Assembly: GCA_012512355.1 (NCBI GenBank)
Contig: JAAZEI010000100.1
Coordinates: 1-8,077 of the forward strand
DNA: 8,077 nucleotides
Direction of reading: 5' to 3'
Source of the DNA: Clostridiales bacterium
GTDB lineage: Bacteria; Bacillota; Clostridia; Christensenellales; Aristaeellaceae
The translations under genes were made by a program, and so were the position numbers. Numbering within the stretch: position 1 is the first letter of the stretch; the number at the start of each line of letters is the position of its first letter. Shown here in pieces: positions 1-6,180 of the stretch. The notes beneath the pieces are model-generated. The model was not told the origin of the DNA, ran no database searches, and saw only the letters and a list, made by a program, of their open reading frames with translations.

Positions 1-476
1 GATTGTATGAGGCTGACATAATCAGCTTTTTCGATAAGTGCTTTGGATGCGCCTCGGCCTGTGACAACCACTTCACCATACTCTAAGCCCATTTCCACCA
101 ATCTCATCGCTTCCTTTGGCGGTACAAGCATTAAAGAAGCCGCAACAGCCAATTCATCCAGGACAATCAAGGCTGGCTGGATTCTCTGAATTTCTTCCAT
201 AATCTTGCCAATTTCAGCTGTTTGTTCTTCACGTGTCCTGTCAAGGGCATCATCATCCATCTGATACGTAAAGCCCTTCATGACCGCACCTTCATGAACA
301 TATGCCAGCGGCAGTTTTTTGAGAGATACCAGCTCACTTGAATTTCCCTGTTTCATGAACTGAACAATAAATACCGGCTTGTTGATGCCCAGCATGCGCA
401 GCGCTAGTCCCATGGCTGCTGTTGTTTTTCCTTTGCCCTCGCCTGTAATGACATGAAGTTTGTTGGTTTTATCCAT
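1..476 (-). CDS. cobO: Corrinoid (cob(I)alamin) adenosyltransferase, CobO/BtuR family, C-terminus cut off by the window edge
   Basis: This family transfers the 5'-deoxyadenosyl group of ATP to the cobalt of cob(I)alamin or cobyrinic acid diamide, making coenzyme B12 in the cytoplasm. My translation gives 158 codons and no stop before the left edge. It begins MDKTNKLHVITGEGKGKTT, with the family's unusual P-loop GEGKGKTT at residues 12-19 (GNGKGKTT in E. coli BtuR). An ALIVLDEL strand-and-acid motif follows near residues 103-110, and VVVTGRGA comes close to the visible end. Family members are about 170-200 residues, so only the last few tens are missing. The ATG at 476 has a GAGG Shine-Dalgarno at 484-487 with 7 nt spacing. 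The gene is divergent from nrdR. No cobalamin riboswitch is visible in the 77-bp upstream gap. The family call is firm. Whether the role is de novo synthesis or salvage cannot be told from here. Confidence 0.9.
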   Translation of the reverse strand, partial: MDKTNKLHVITGEGKGKTTAAMGLALRMLGINKPVFIVQFMKQGNSSELVSLKKLPLAYVHEGAVMKGFTYQMDDDALDRTREEQTAEIGKIMEEIQRIQPALIVLDELAVAASLMLVPPKEAMRLVEMGLEYGEVVVTGRGASKALIEKADYVSLIQ

Positions 477-494
477 CAGTATGCCTCGCTTTCA

Positions 495-525
495 TTGGAC
501 AATGTAATCCGTGTTTTGTTATAAT
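495..525 (+). promoter_or_regulatory. Predicted sigma-A-type promoter of nrdR with extended -10
   Basis: A perfect TATAAT lies at 520-525, preceded by TGT at 517-519, which gives an extended -10 (TGnTATAAT). A TTGGAC -35-like box is at 495-500. The spacer is 19 nt, longer than optimal, which the extended -10 could compensate. Transcription would start near 531-533, giving a leader of about 20 nt that contains the AAGGGA ribosome site at 539-544. The divergent cobO start is only about 20 bp from the -35, so the two promoter regions must interleave. No convincing promoter for cobO was found in this gap. Confidence 0.65.
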
Positions 526-553
526 AAGCTATTAATGCAAGGGAATGAAGTAT

Positions 554-1036
554 ATGAAATGTCAATTTTGTAATTCTGAAGACAGCCGGGTGGTAGATTC
601 AAGGCCAACCGAGGATGGAACCAGCATTCGCAGGCGCAGAGAATGTATCAATTGCGGCAGGCGGTTTACTACCTATGAAAAGGTAGAGACCATTCAGCTG
701 CTGGTCATTAAAAAAGATCATACGCGCGAGCTGTTTGATGCCAATAAAATTCGCTCAGGGATTATCCACGCCTGTCATAAACGTCCCGTTGCCGCCAAAG
801 ACATTGACAAAGTAGTCACTTCGGTTGAGCAATTTGCCTATAACAGCATGCAGCAGGAGATTACCACCAGACAAATCGGTGAAATGATTATGGAAGCTCT
901 TCGTAAGCTTGATGAAGTTGCCTATATCCGCTTTGCTTCTGTTTACAGACAGTTTACCGATATTCCGACATTCATGCAGGAGCTCAAGCGCCTGATGAAT
1001 GAAAGCAAGCGAGAAGGGGATCAGCGCGAAATCTGA
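554..1036 (+). CDS. nrdR: Transcriptional repressor NrdR (ribonucleotide reductase regulator)
   Basis: NrdR is the ATP/dATP-sensing zinc-ribbon repressor of ribonucleotide reductase operons. The 160-residue product has an N-terminal zinc ribbon with C3-x2-C6 and C31-x2-C34. Between the pairs are the conserved DSRPTEDG and IRRRREC segments, and RRFTTYEK follows. An ATP-cone domain spans about residues 46-139 (start VIKKD, LFDANKI; end EVAYIRFASVYRQF). The length is normal for the family (about 150-160). I prefer the ATG at 554 over the in-frame ATG at 545. The ribosome site AAGGGA (539-544) is 9 nt from 554 but directly abuts 545, and family members normally begin MKCP-C. The 3' end overlaps the convergent yfbR gene by 16 bp. 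No NrdR-box pair is evident in the window, so its targets lie elsewhere. Confidence 0.96.
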   Translation: MKCQFCNSEDSRVVDSRPTEDGTSIRRRRECINCGRRFTTYEKVETIQLLVIKKDHTRELFDANKIRSGIIHACHKRPVAAKDIDKVVTSVEQFAYNSMQQEITTRQIGEMIMEALRKLDEVAYIRFASVYRQFTDIPTFMQELKRLMNESKREGDQREI

Positions 1037-1602
1037 TCAAGCGTCATGGTAAACCCTGGAATAAACTCCCGCATAAAGTCTTGAACTTCCGGCAGGTTGA
1101 TGGCATATATGCTCGCCTCAATGCCTGCCTGTGCTTCGCGGAACTCAGCATTTCCGGCCTTTGCCTCTTCCAGGCATTTGATATAGGCGCACAGACGATC
1201 CGCGGCCTTGACTATTCTCCATTCATCGCTTTTTGTGTCAGGCGTAATCAGAGGGATATAATCTTCATATAAATCATCGGGCAGCATCGAGAGCAGCCGG
1301 CTGGAAGCCAGCTCCTCGATTTTTTTATACTCTGATTTGATGGCAGGATTGTTGTGCTTAATGGGGGTAGGCAGATCGCCGGTAATGACTTCACTGGCAT
1401 CATGGTAAAGCGCCAAAGCCATGATACGTTCGGGAAGATAGCTTTTTGCGTGCCGTTTGTTGCCAATCAAGGCCAATGCATGGGCGATCATGGCACATTG
1501 CATGGAATGTTCCATATCATTTTCAGGGAAGGTGTTGCGCATCAAACCCCAGCGGTTGATAAATCGCATACGGGATAAATAAGCATAAAAGTGAAATGCC
1601 AT
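1021..1602 (-). CDS. yfbR: HD-domain 5'-deoxynucleotidase, YfbR family
   Basis: YfbR-type enzymes remove the 5'-phosphate from deoxyribonucleoside monophosphates using a divalent metal in an HD fold. The 193-residue product aligns by eye along its length with E. coli YfbR (199 residues). It has the N-terminal SRMRFINRWGLMRN block containing the substrate-discriminating R17-W18 pair, E31-H32-S33, and Y66-H67-D68-A69-S70-E71. These are followed by TGDLPTP with D76, and KAADRLCAYIKCLEE with D135. All metal-binding and catalytic residues expected in the family (H32, H67, D68, E71, D76, D135) are present, so the protein should be active. The ATG at 1602 has an AAGGAG Shine-Dalgarno with 5-nt spacing. 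It lies 9 bp after the stop of the ProX-like gene and is probably the last gene of the operon. Its end overlaps convergent nrdR. Confidence 0.93.
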   Translation of the reverse strand: MAFHFYAYLSRMRFINRWGLMRNTFPENDMEHSMQCAMIAHALALIGNKRHAKSYLPERIMALALYHDASEVITGDLPTPIKHNNPAIKSEYKKIEELASSRLLSMLPDDLYEDYIPLITPDTKSDEWRIVKAADRLCAYIKCLEEAKAGNAEFREAQAGIEASIYAINLPEVQDFMREFIPGFTMTLDQISR

Positions 1603-1611
1603 AAAATCTCC

Positions 1612-2118
1612 TTAAATGTCAGGGATATCGATCACGTGAGGCTGATGTGCGCATCCGGGCAGAAATTTTCTTAAAAAGTCTTCGGTCTTTATACTGACAC
1701 TCATATGGTTAACTCCGGGGTGAAACAGAAGCCTTTGATGGGATAGTATGGAGCGATCGACAGCCAGCTGTATCTTATGGTGAGAATCAAATATCAGGCT
1801 CAGAGGATTTACAGCGCCGGGTTGGAGCTTCAAAAGCTGCATCAGCATGTCAGGTTTGGCAAAGCTCAGCCGTGATGTGCCCAAAAGTTTGCTGACGACG
1901 GACGTGCGATAAGCTCTGTCGTGTCGGAGCAGCAAAAGATAATATTGAGTCTCCTGTCTGTTGCAGAGAAAGATGTTTTTGCACATGGCAGAGTTCTGCC
2001 AATCTACCCCTTCAATTTGCTGGCAGGCCTCAATAGTCAGCATGGGTTCGTGCCGGTATAGGATAAAAGGGATATTGAGTTCATCCAAACGTTCTAAGAT
2101 CTGTTTGCTATTATCCAT
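1612..2118 (-). CDS. ProX/YbaK-family aminoacyl-tRNA deacylase (Pro-tRNA editing in trans)
   Basis: Members of this superfamily hydrolyse mischarged Ala- or Cys-tRNA(Pro) as free-standing editing domains. The 168-residue product fits the PrdX/ProX subgroup. It has CKNIFLCNR at about 46-54 with the invariant K47, a central LGTSRLSFA, then PGAVNPLSLIFD, and HPGVNHMSVSI near the C-terminus. The ATG at 2118 overlaps the rarA stop by 8 bp (ATGGATAA). It has an AAGGA ribosome site 5 nt upstream, inside the last rarA codons, which suggests translational coupling. The reading frame continues upstream to 2343, but that extension lies inside rarA in another frame and lacks family similarity. Ala- versus Cys-tRNA specificity cannot be fixed from sequence alone. 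Ala-tRNA(Pro) is the likelier substrate for this subgroup. Nothing links it to a proline reductase operon here. Confidence 0.88.
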   Translation of the reverse strand: MDNSKQILERLDELNIPFILYRHEPMLTIEACQQIEGVDWQNSAMCKNIFLCNRQETQYYLLLLRHDRAYRTSVVSKLLGTSRLSFAKPDMLMQLLKLQPGAVNPLSLIFDSHHKIQLAVDRSILSHQRLLFHPGVNHMSVSIKTEDFLRKFLPGCAHQPHVIDIPDI

Positions 2119-3412
2119 GCTGATCCTTTTTCTTTTGTATCTTCGCTTCTTCTCCAAGGTTCCCGGGATGATAGTAGATTCTGTCTTCAAAGCCCTGCGG
2201 CATATAGCATTGTTCCACATAGTGTCCGGGATAATGATGAGGATAAAGATAGCCGCTGGTGTCGTTGATGCGCTGGTGACCGGCATAGTGTGCATCCCGC
2301 AGATGTTGGGGTACAGCACCAAGCTGACCTTGTTCTGCATCAAGCTTTGCCATGGTCATAGCCTCCACTACGCTGTTGCTCTTTTCGCTTTCACAAATCG
2401 AAATAATTGCCTGCGTCAAGGAAAGCCTGGCTTCGGGCATACCAATCAATTGAAGCGCCTGGGCCGCTGCAACACTCAGCAGCATGGCCTGGGGGTTGGC
2501 AAGCCCTACGTCTTCACTGGCATGTGCAATCATACGCCTTGATATGAGCCGCGGGTCACAGCCGGCATACAATAGCCTGGCGCACCATAAAAGTGCGGCA
2601 TCGGAGTCAGAGCCTCTGAGCGATTTGCAAAACGCAGAGAGCATATCGTAATAAAGTGATTCATCGACCTTGATGACGGGTTTTTGGATACTATCCTCAG
2701 CGATAGACAAATCGATGTGAATTTCACCCGCAACAGTCGGTGTGGTGAGCGCTGCCAGTTCAAGGGCATTGAGCGCCATGCGAATATCTCCGCTGCTTGC
2801 GCGCATCCAGTGGCGCAGCGCCTTTTCATCAACTCTGACGTTCATGGCGCCAAGACCATTGACTTCATCCCCAATAGCTCGCAGCAGAGCTATCTCAATA
2901 TCCTGTTCGCGAAGCGGTTCAAAAGCAAATAATCTGCACCGGCTCACAATGGCAGGGGTCATCGCAATCATAGGATTTTCTGTTGTGGAGCCGATAAAGC
3001 GAATTAAGCCTTCTTCGATGGCCGGTAAAATGCTGTCCGACTGCGCTTTGTTCCAGCGGTGGCACTCGTCAAGGAGCAGATAGGTGGCTTTTCCATACAT
3101 CATACGGTTGTCTTGCGCCTGTTTGAGCACTTCTCTAACTTCACTCACACCTGATGTGACGGCATTCATGCGCACGAAGTCGGCTTTGGTCATTTGCGCT
3201 ATCACAAAGGCAAGTGAAGTTTTTCCGCAGCCTGGCGGCCCATAGAAGATGCTGCTGCTAAGTTTATCAGCGACAATCGCGCGGCGCAGCAGCTTTCCTG
3301 GTCCAACAATATGATCCTGACCAATAAACTCATCAAGACTTTTTGGCCTCATGCGGTCCGCCAAAGGTTGGTTTGAGGTATTATTTTGCGTATTAAAATC
3401 AAACAGGGTCAT
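2111..3412 (-). CDS. rarA: Replication-associated recombination protein A (RarA/MgsA), AAA+ ATPase
   Basis: RarA (MgsA in E. coli, homologue of yeast Mgs1 and human WRNIP1) is a clamp-loader-like ATPase acting at stalled replication forks. The 433-residue product begins with the family's PLADRMRPKSLDEFIGQDH. It has Walker A GPPGCGKT at 58-65, the NAVTSGVSEVREV segment at 83-95, and Walker B LLLDEC at 112-117. Sensor 1 is GSTTENP at 141-147 and the SRCR arginine region is near 157-160. The C-terminal tetramerisation/MgsA domain ends with YLYPHHYPGHYVEQ, typical of the family, then a lysine-rich tail. The Walker B context reads DECHRW where DEIHRF is usual; the catalytic D115-E116 are intact. 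An AAGGAAG ribosome site precedes the ATG at 3412, which overlaps the upstream stop as ATGA. Confidence 0.96.
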   Translation of the reverse strand: MTLFDFNTQNNTSNQPLADRMRPKSLDEFIGQDHIVGPGKLLRRAIVADKLSSSIFYGPPGCGKTSLAFVIAQMTKADFVRMNAVTSGVSEVREVLKQAQDNRMMYGKATYLLLDECHRWNKAQSDSILPAIEEGLIRFIGSTTENPMIAMTPAIVSRCRLFAFEPLREQDIEIALLRAIGDEVNGLGAMNVRVDEKALRHWMRASSGDIRMALNALELAALTTPTVAGEIHIDLSIAEDSIQKPVIKVDESLYYDMLSAFCKSLRGSDSDAALLWCARLLYAGCDPRLISRRMIAHASEDVGLANPQAMLLSVAAAQALQLIGMPEARLSLTQAIISICESEKSNSVVEAMTMAKLDAEQGQLGAVPQHLRDAHYAGHQRINDTSGYLYPHHYPGHYVEQCYMPQGFEDRIYYHPGNLGEEAKIQKKKDQHG

Positions 3413-4167
3413 GTTTCTTCCTTTATACTAATTAACAATCCCTTGCCATCGGTGCTAAAGCGCCATTGATGCTGTAACTCATGAAGCGCGCACTCAATGT
3501 GCAAGGCGGCTATGCCAAAGTTTACATTGCCAAAGCCTCGGCCAGACAGGCGAAGGGTATTCCCCGAATAAGAAAAACGCCAGGGCTGGCTGTTAAGGGC
3601 AGATGGCGCGCTTCTGACCGCTTCGGCAGCCTGAAATGCCCAGTTTGGCCAGGTGTCGGGGGTGTCTAGGCAAAGCGACTTGAGCGGTTTTCGTTTTCTC
3701 GCTGATACGTTTTCATCCGTCGAAGCATGACCATAGGGAATGACGGCCAATATTTTTTCTCTGGAGGAGAGGGGGATATCAACTTCACTTCGGCGAAAAT
3801 TAGCCTGAACCCAGCAGCTGCCCAAACCTTGTGATGTCATTTCCAACACGAGAGCTTCCGCGCAGACACCGGCATTGAGCAAAACATTTTCCGTTTCCAA
3901 ATCAATAATAACAGCTGCATACTGCCTTGCGTATTCAATCGCTGGTACAAACGGCAGGGGAAAGAAGAGCTTGTTCCAATCACAGTCAAGAAGAGCGAGC
4001 CGCACACCGGGCAAGCTAACCCGCGCTGCTGTATAGGCAAGCGCACTTTGCTGCGCTACATCGGCCGGCGCACTGAATTTTCGACAGGCAAAGCGCAGCG
4101 GCATCGCTTTATACCAGCGACTAAGCTGCGCGTTTGAAAAAAAACCTTCCCATAAACATTCTGGCAT
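3409..4167 (-). CDS. Nitroreductase-like flavoprotein, TM1586 type
   Basis: The product (252 residues from this start) resembles the TM1586-type putative nitroreductases, FMN-binding proteins in which two half-domains are arranged differently from classical NfsB enzymes. Seen in the sequence are LRFACRKFS at about 24-32 (nitroreductase RxSxRxF-like), NAGVCAEALVLEMTSQGLG at 98-116 (FMN-fold helix plus LGLG-like turn), IPYGHA near 143-148, and APSALNSQPWRF at 187-198. That last motif is usually N-terminal in classical nitroreductases. I chose ATG 4167 because AGGGGGTG (4174-4181) lies 6 nt upstream. A longer reading from a TTG at 4221 is open, but that TTG is part of the predicted -35 box. ATG 4104 is a weaker alternative. 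The substrate is unknown. It appears to be the first gene of the operon and overlaps rarA by 4 bp. Confidence 0.8.
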   Translation of the reverse strand: MPECLWEGFFSNAQLSRWYKAMPLRFACRKFSAPADVAQQSALAYTAARVSLPGVRLALLDCDWNKLFFPLPFVPAIEYARQYAAVIIDLETENVLLNAGVCAEALVLEMTSQGLGSCWVQANFRRSEVDIPLSSREKILAVIPYGHASTDENVSARKRKPLKSLCLDTPDTWPNWAFQAAEAVRSAPSALNSQPWRFSYSGNTLRLSGRGFGNVNFGIAALHIECALHELQHQWRFSTDGKGLLISIKEET

Positions 4168-4173
4168 TTGAGT

Positions 4174-4181
4174 CACCCCCT
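4174..4181 (-). promoter_or_regulatory. Ribosome binding site that decides the nitroreductase start
   Basis: AGGGGGTG on the minus strand differs by one base from AGGAGGTG and is 6 nt from ATG 4167. The second ABC gene uses a near-identical site (GGGGGTGA at 6186-6193, 6 nt from its TTG). This supports 4167 over the more upstream TTG at 4221. Confidence 0.75.
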
Positions 4182-4192
4182 GATAGATTCTT

Positions 4193-4221
4193 AGTGTATC
4201 ATTTACAAGTTGCGGGTTCAA
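4193..4221 (-). promoter_or_regulatory. Predicted promoter of the nitroreductase-rarA-proX-yfbR operon
   Basis: On the minus strand TTGAAC (4216-4221) is separated by 17 nt from TACACT (4193-4198). TGA immediately precedes the -10 and gives an extended -10 element. The start site would fall near 4186, about 20 nt before ATG 4167 and just upstream of the AGGGGGTG ribosome site. The -35 box lies within one arm of the 52-bp inverted repeat at 4212-4263, so a protein bound to the repeat could block polymerase. The -10 matches consensus at 4 of 6 positions. Confidence 0.6.
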
Positions 4222-4263
4222 TACGAGCGGCTGCTTATTGAGCGTCCGCAGTATTCAACCCGC
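4212..4263. repeat. 52-bp near-perfect inverted repeat over the operon promoter
   Basis: The outer arms GCGGGTTCAATAC (4212-4224) and GTATTCAACCCGC (4251-4263) are complementary at 12 of 13 positions; the mismatch is at 4219/4256. Inside them GCGG (4227-4230) pairs with CCGC (4246-4249), and GCT (4233-4235) with AGC (4241-4243), leaving a TATTG loop. That is 19 Watson-Crick pairs in 52 bases. No T-tract follows on either strand, so it is not a standard intrinsic terminator. It could be an operator for a dimeric regulator, a transcript-end stabilising hairpin after the ABC genes, or a REP-like dispersed palindrome. The function is undetermined. Confidence 0.8.
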
Positions 4264-4343
4264 TTGGATTATCAAGCTTTATTTAATTTATTTATACTGA
4301 CCCGATAGGCAGCCTTGTTTTAGAAAAAAGAATTCTATGATAA
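4264..4343. other. Intergenic spacer, AT-rich, no clear element
   Basis: The 80 bases between the ABC stop codon and the palindrome hold an AT-rich stretch (about 4277-4296) and a small 5-bp hairpin, GCTTG/CAAGC, at 4262-4277. There is also a weak TAGAA/TTCTA stem at 4321-4337. On the plus strand the GCTTG hairpin is followed by TTTATTTAATTT, but no plus-strand gene precedes it. No convincing intrinsic terminator for the minus-strand ABC genes was found here. Confidence 0.5.
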
Positions 4344-6179
4344 TTATGCTTTTATTCCCAAAACATCCATAGATTTTTCTTCACGGAATTGGCTTGTATA
4401 CAGTTGGTAATATTGTGAACCTTGGCGGATCAGTTCATTATGCGTACCTGATTCTATAATTCTGCCGTCCTCTATCACCAGGATGCGATCGGCATGTCGG
4501 ATGGTGGAGAGACGATGGGCAATAATAAAGCTGGTTCGCCCTGCCAATGTTTTTTCAATGGCATGCTGAATGAGAACTTCTGTCTGGGTGTCGACCGAAG
4601 AGGTTGCTTCATCAAGCACAAATATTCTGGGGTTGTGGATGATTGCTCTGGCAAAAGAGATCAGCTGTTTTTCGCCTGTTGAAAGCCTGTTTCCACCCTC
4701 TCCGACCTGGGTATCGTAGCCTTTCTCCAGTCTTAGAATGAAGTTCTCCGCGTTGACGAGTTTGGCTGCGTTCTTTATCATTTCATCACTGGCATCTTCT
4801 GCAGCGTAGCGAATGTTATCGGCGATGGTTCCGCTAAAAAGGTGGGGCTCCTGCAATACATAACCTAAATTCGACTGAAGCCATAGCTGGCTTCTTTTTC
4901 TGTAGTCAACGCCGTCTATTTTGATGCTGCCGCCAGTAGGTTCATAGAAACGGCAAATAAGATTCACAATGGTGCTTTTTCCTGCCCCTGTCGCCCCAAC
5001 TAGTGCGATGGTTTCTCCCGCTTTGATGTGCAGGTTGAAGTTGTTTAATACTTCTTCGCCATCTTTATATTTAAAGCTGACATTTTCAAATTCGACATCA
5101 CCCGAAATATCAGGCCAATTTTTCTTGAGTGGGCTGAAGTTATCTCCAAAGACCTCTGCAACTTCAGGCGTATCCTGGATATCGGGCTGGGTATCGAGCA
5201 AAGTGAGCACTCTCTCTGCCGCTGCCTGCCGGCGTTGAAACTCAGAAAAGGTACCTGCGATGTTCTGTACCGGATGAAAAAAGTCAGTGATGTAGCTGAT
5301 AAAGGCAGCAATTGAACCCAAGCTCATGATGCCGGTGATAACCAAGCCCGCGCCCTGAGTCAGTACATAAGCGGTTACGATTGCAGCTACGGAAGTGACC
5401 ATGGGAAAGAACAATGAAGACAAAACAGCGGCTTTGACTGAGTTGCGATGCATTTTATCCGTCAGAACTTTGAACTCCTCAAAGTTCATTTCTTCACGCA
5501 CAAGTGTCTTTGTGGTTCTGGCTCCCATAATACCTTCATTGAAGGCAGTGGTGATTTGGCTGTTAATATGTCTGATTTTTCGCTGACTGGCAATCATTCG
5601 CTTTTGGAAAACAGCGGAAATAAGAATTAATACCGGCAAAGAAGCCAGGGCTATCATGGCCAAATTCCAGTTAATAAAAAACATCGCCACAAAGCTTGTC
5701 AGCAGAAAGAAGATAGCCCAGACAAGATCTACCATTCCCCAGCCCAGCGCTTCCCCTATCTGCGCTGTATCACTCGTTAGCCTTGTAAGCAAGTTGCCCA
5801 CAGGCATTCTGTCATAATAGGAAAACGGAAGTTCCTGAAGCTTTCGAAAACCCCGCGTGCGAATATCATAATTAACGCCCCATTCAATTTTGCCTGATAA
5901 TTGCAGGAAGCGGTAACTCGCAGCAAAGTCTATCAATATCAGTACAGCATAGATTACGATGAACCAGGTTAAGTTACCGGTGTTTTTTTCGACGATAAAG
6001 TTATCGATGGCATATCTCGTCATCAGCGGCGGCATGGCTTCACTCACGCCCAAAATGGCCAGCATGGCCATGCACTGCCCAAGGGTACCCCAATGGCTTT
6101 TCGCCAGCTTCATCACACGCTTCCACAGCGATAAGCTTAGCTTTTTTGGTTTTTGTTCAAATTTTTCCTCATACTGCAA
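4344..6179 (-). CDS. ABC exporter half-transporter, catalytic-site subunit of a heterodimer
   Basis: This 611-residue half-transporter has an N-terminal type I exporter membrane domain with about six hydrophobic segments (residues about 25-310) and a C-terminal ATPase. In the ATPase are Walker A GATGAGKST at 395-403, Q-loop Q443, and a degenerate signature LSTGE at 499-503 in place of LSGGQ. Walker B is intact with the catalytic glutamate (IFVLDEA, D523-E524). The D-loop is SSVD at 527-530 and the switch histidine is H555. The X-loop is also divergent (GEGG at 493-496). It therefore supplies the Walker motifs of the consensus site and the poor signature of the degenerate site. The start is a TTG, 1 nt after the partner's stop, with GGGGGTGA (6186-6193) 6 nt upstream; no ATG is in frame before residue 23. 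The likely role is multidrug or lipid export; the substrate is unknown. Confidence 0.93.
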   Translation of the reverse strand: MQYEEKFEQKPKKLSLSLWKRVMKLAKSHWGTLGQCMAMLAILGVSEAMPPLMTRYAIDNFIVEKNTGNLTWFIVIYAVLILIDFAASYRFLQLSGKIEWGVNYDIRTRGFRKLQELPFSYYDRMPVGNLLTRLTSDTAQIGEALGWGMVDLVWAIFFLLTSFVAMFFINWNLAMIALASLPVLILISAVFQKRMIASQRKIRHINSQITTAFNEGIMGARTTKTLVREEMNFEEFKVLTDKMHRNSVKAAVLSSLFFPMVTSVAAIVTAYVLTQGAGLVITGIMSLGSIAAFISYITDFFHPVQNIAGTFSEFQRRQAAAERVLTLLDTQPDIQDTPEVAEVFGDNFSPLKKNWPDISGDVEFENVSFKYKDGEEVLNNFNLHIKAGETIALVGATGAGKSTIVNLICRFYEPTGGSIKIDGVDYRKRSQLWLQSNLGYVLQEPHLFSGTIADNIRYAAEDASDEMIKNAAKLVNAENFILRLEKGYDTQVGEGGNRLSTGEKQLISFARAIIHNPRIFVLDEATSSVDTQTEVLIQHAIEKTLAGRTSFIIAHRLSTIRHADRILVIEDGRIIESGTHNELIRQGSQYYQLYTSQFREEKSMDVLGIKA

Positions 6180-6180
6180 T

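Noticed and set aside
477..544. Cobalamin riboswitch or NrdR box upstream of cobO/nrdR
   Set aside because: The gap is too short for a B12 riboswitch and shows no B12-box-like sequence or paired NrdR-box dyad.
2119..2343. Upstream extension of the tRNA deacylase frame by 75 codons
   Set aside because: It overlaps the conserved C-terminal domain of rarA in another frame. The family N-terminus starts at 2118, which has its own ribosome site.
1961..2542. Plus-strand open frame of 193 codons antisense to the tRNA deacylase and rarA genes
   Set aside because: It lies wholly opposite two genes with clear family motifs, has no recognisable domain and no ribosome site, and its composition is that of an antisense shadow.
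3481..3669. Plus-strand open frame opposite the nitroreductase gene
   Set aside because: It covers the APSALNSQPWRF-coding region of a real gene on the other strand and has no independent support.
4262..4295. GCTTG/CAAGC hairpin followed by an AT-rich stretch, as a plus-strand terminator
   Set aside because: The stem is only 5 bp, the following stretch is not a clean T-tract, and no plus-strand gene precedes it.
4321..4337. TAGAA/TTCTA stem with T-run as terminator of the ABC genes
   Set aside because: It is a 5-bp AT-rich stem, and the T-run is in the loop rather than after the stem, so it would not work as an intrinsic terminator.
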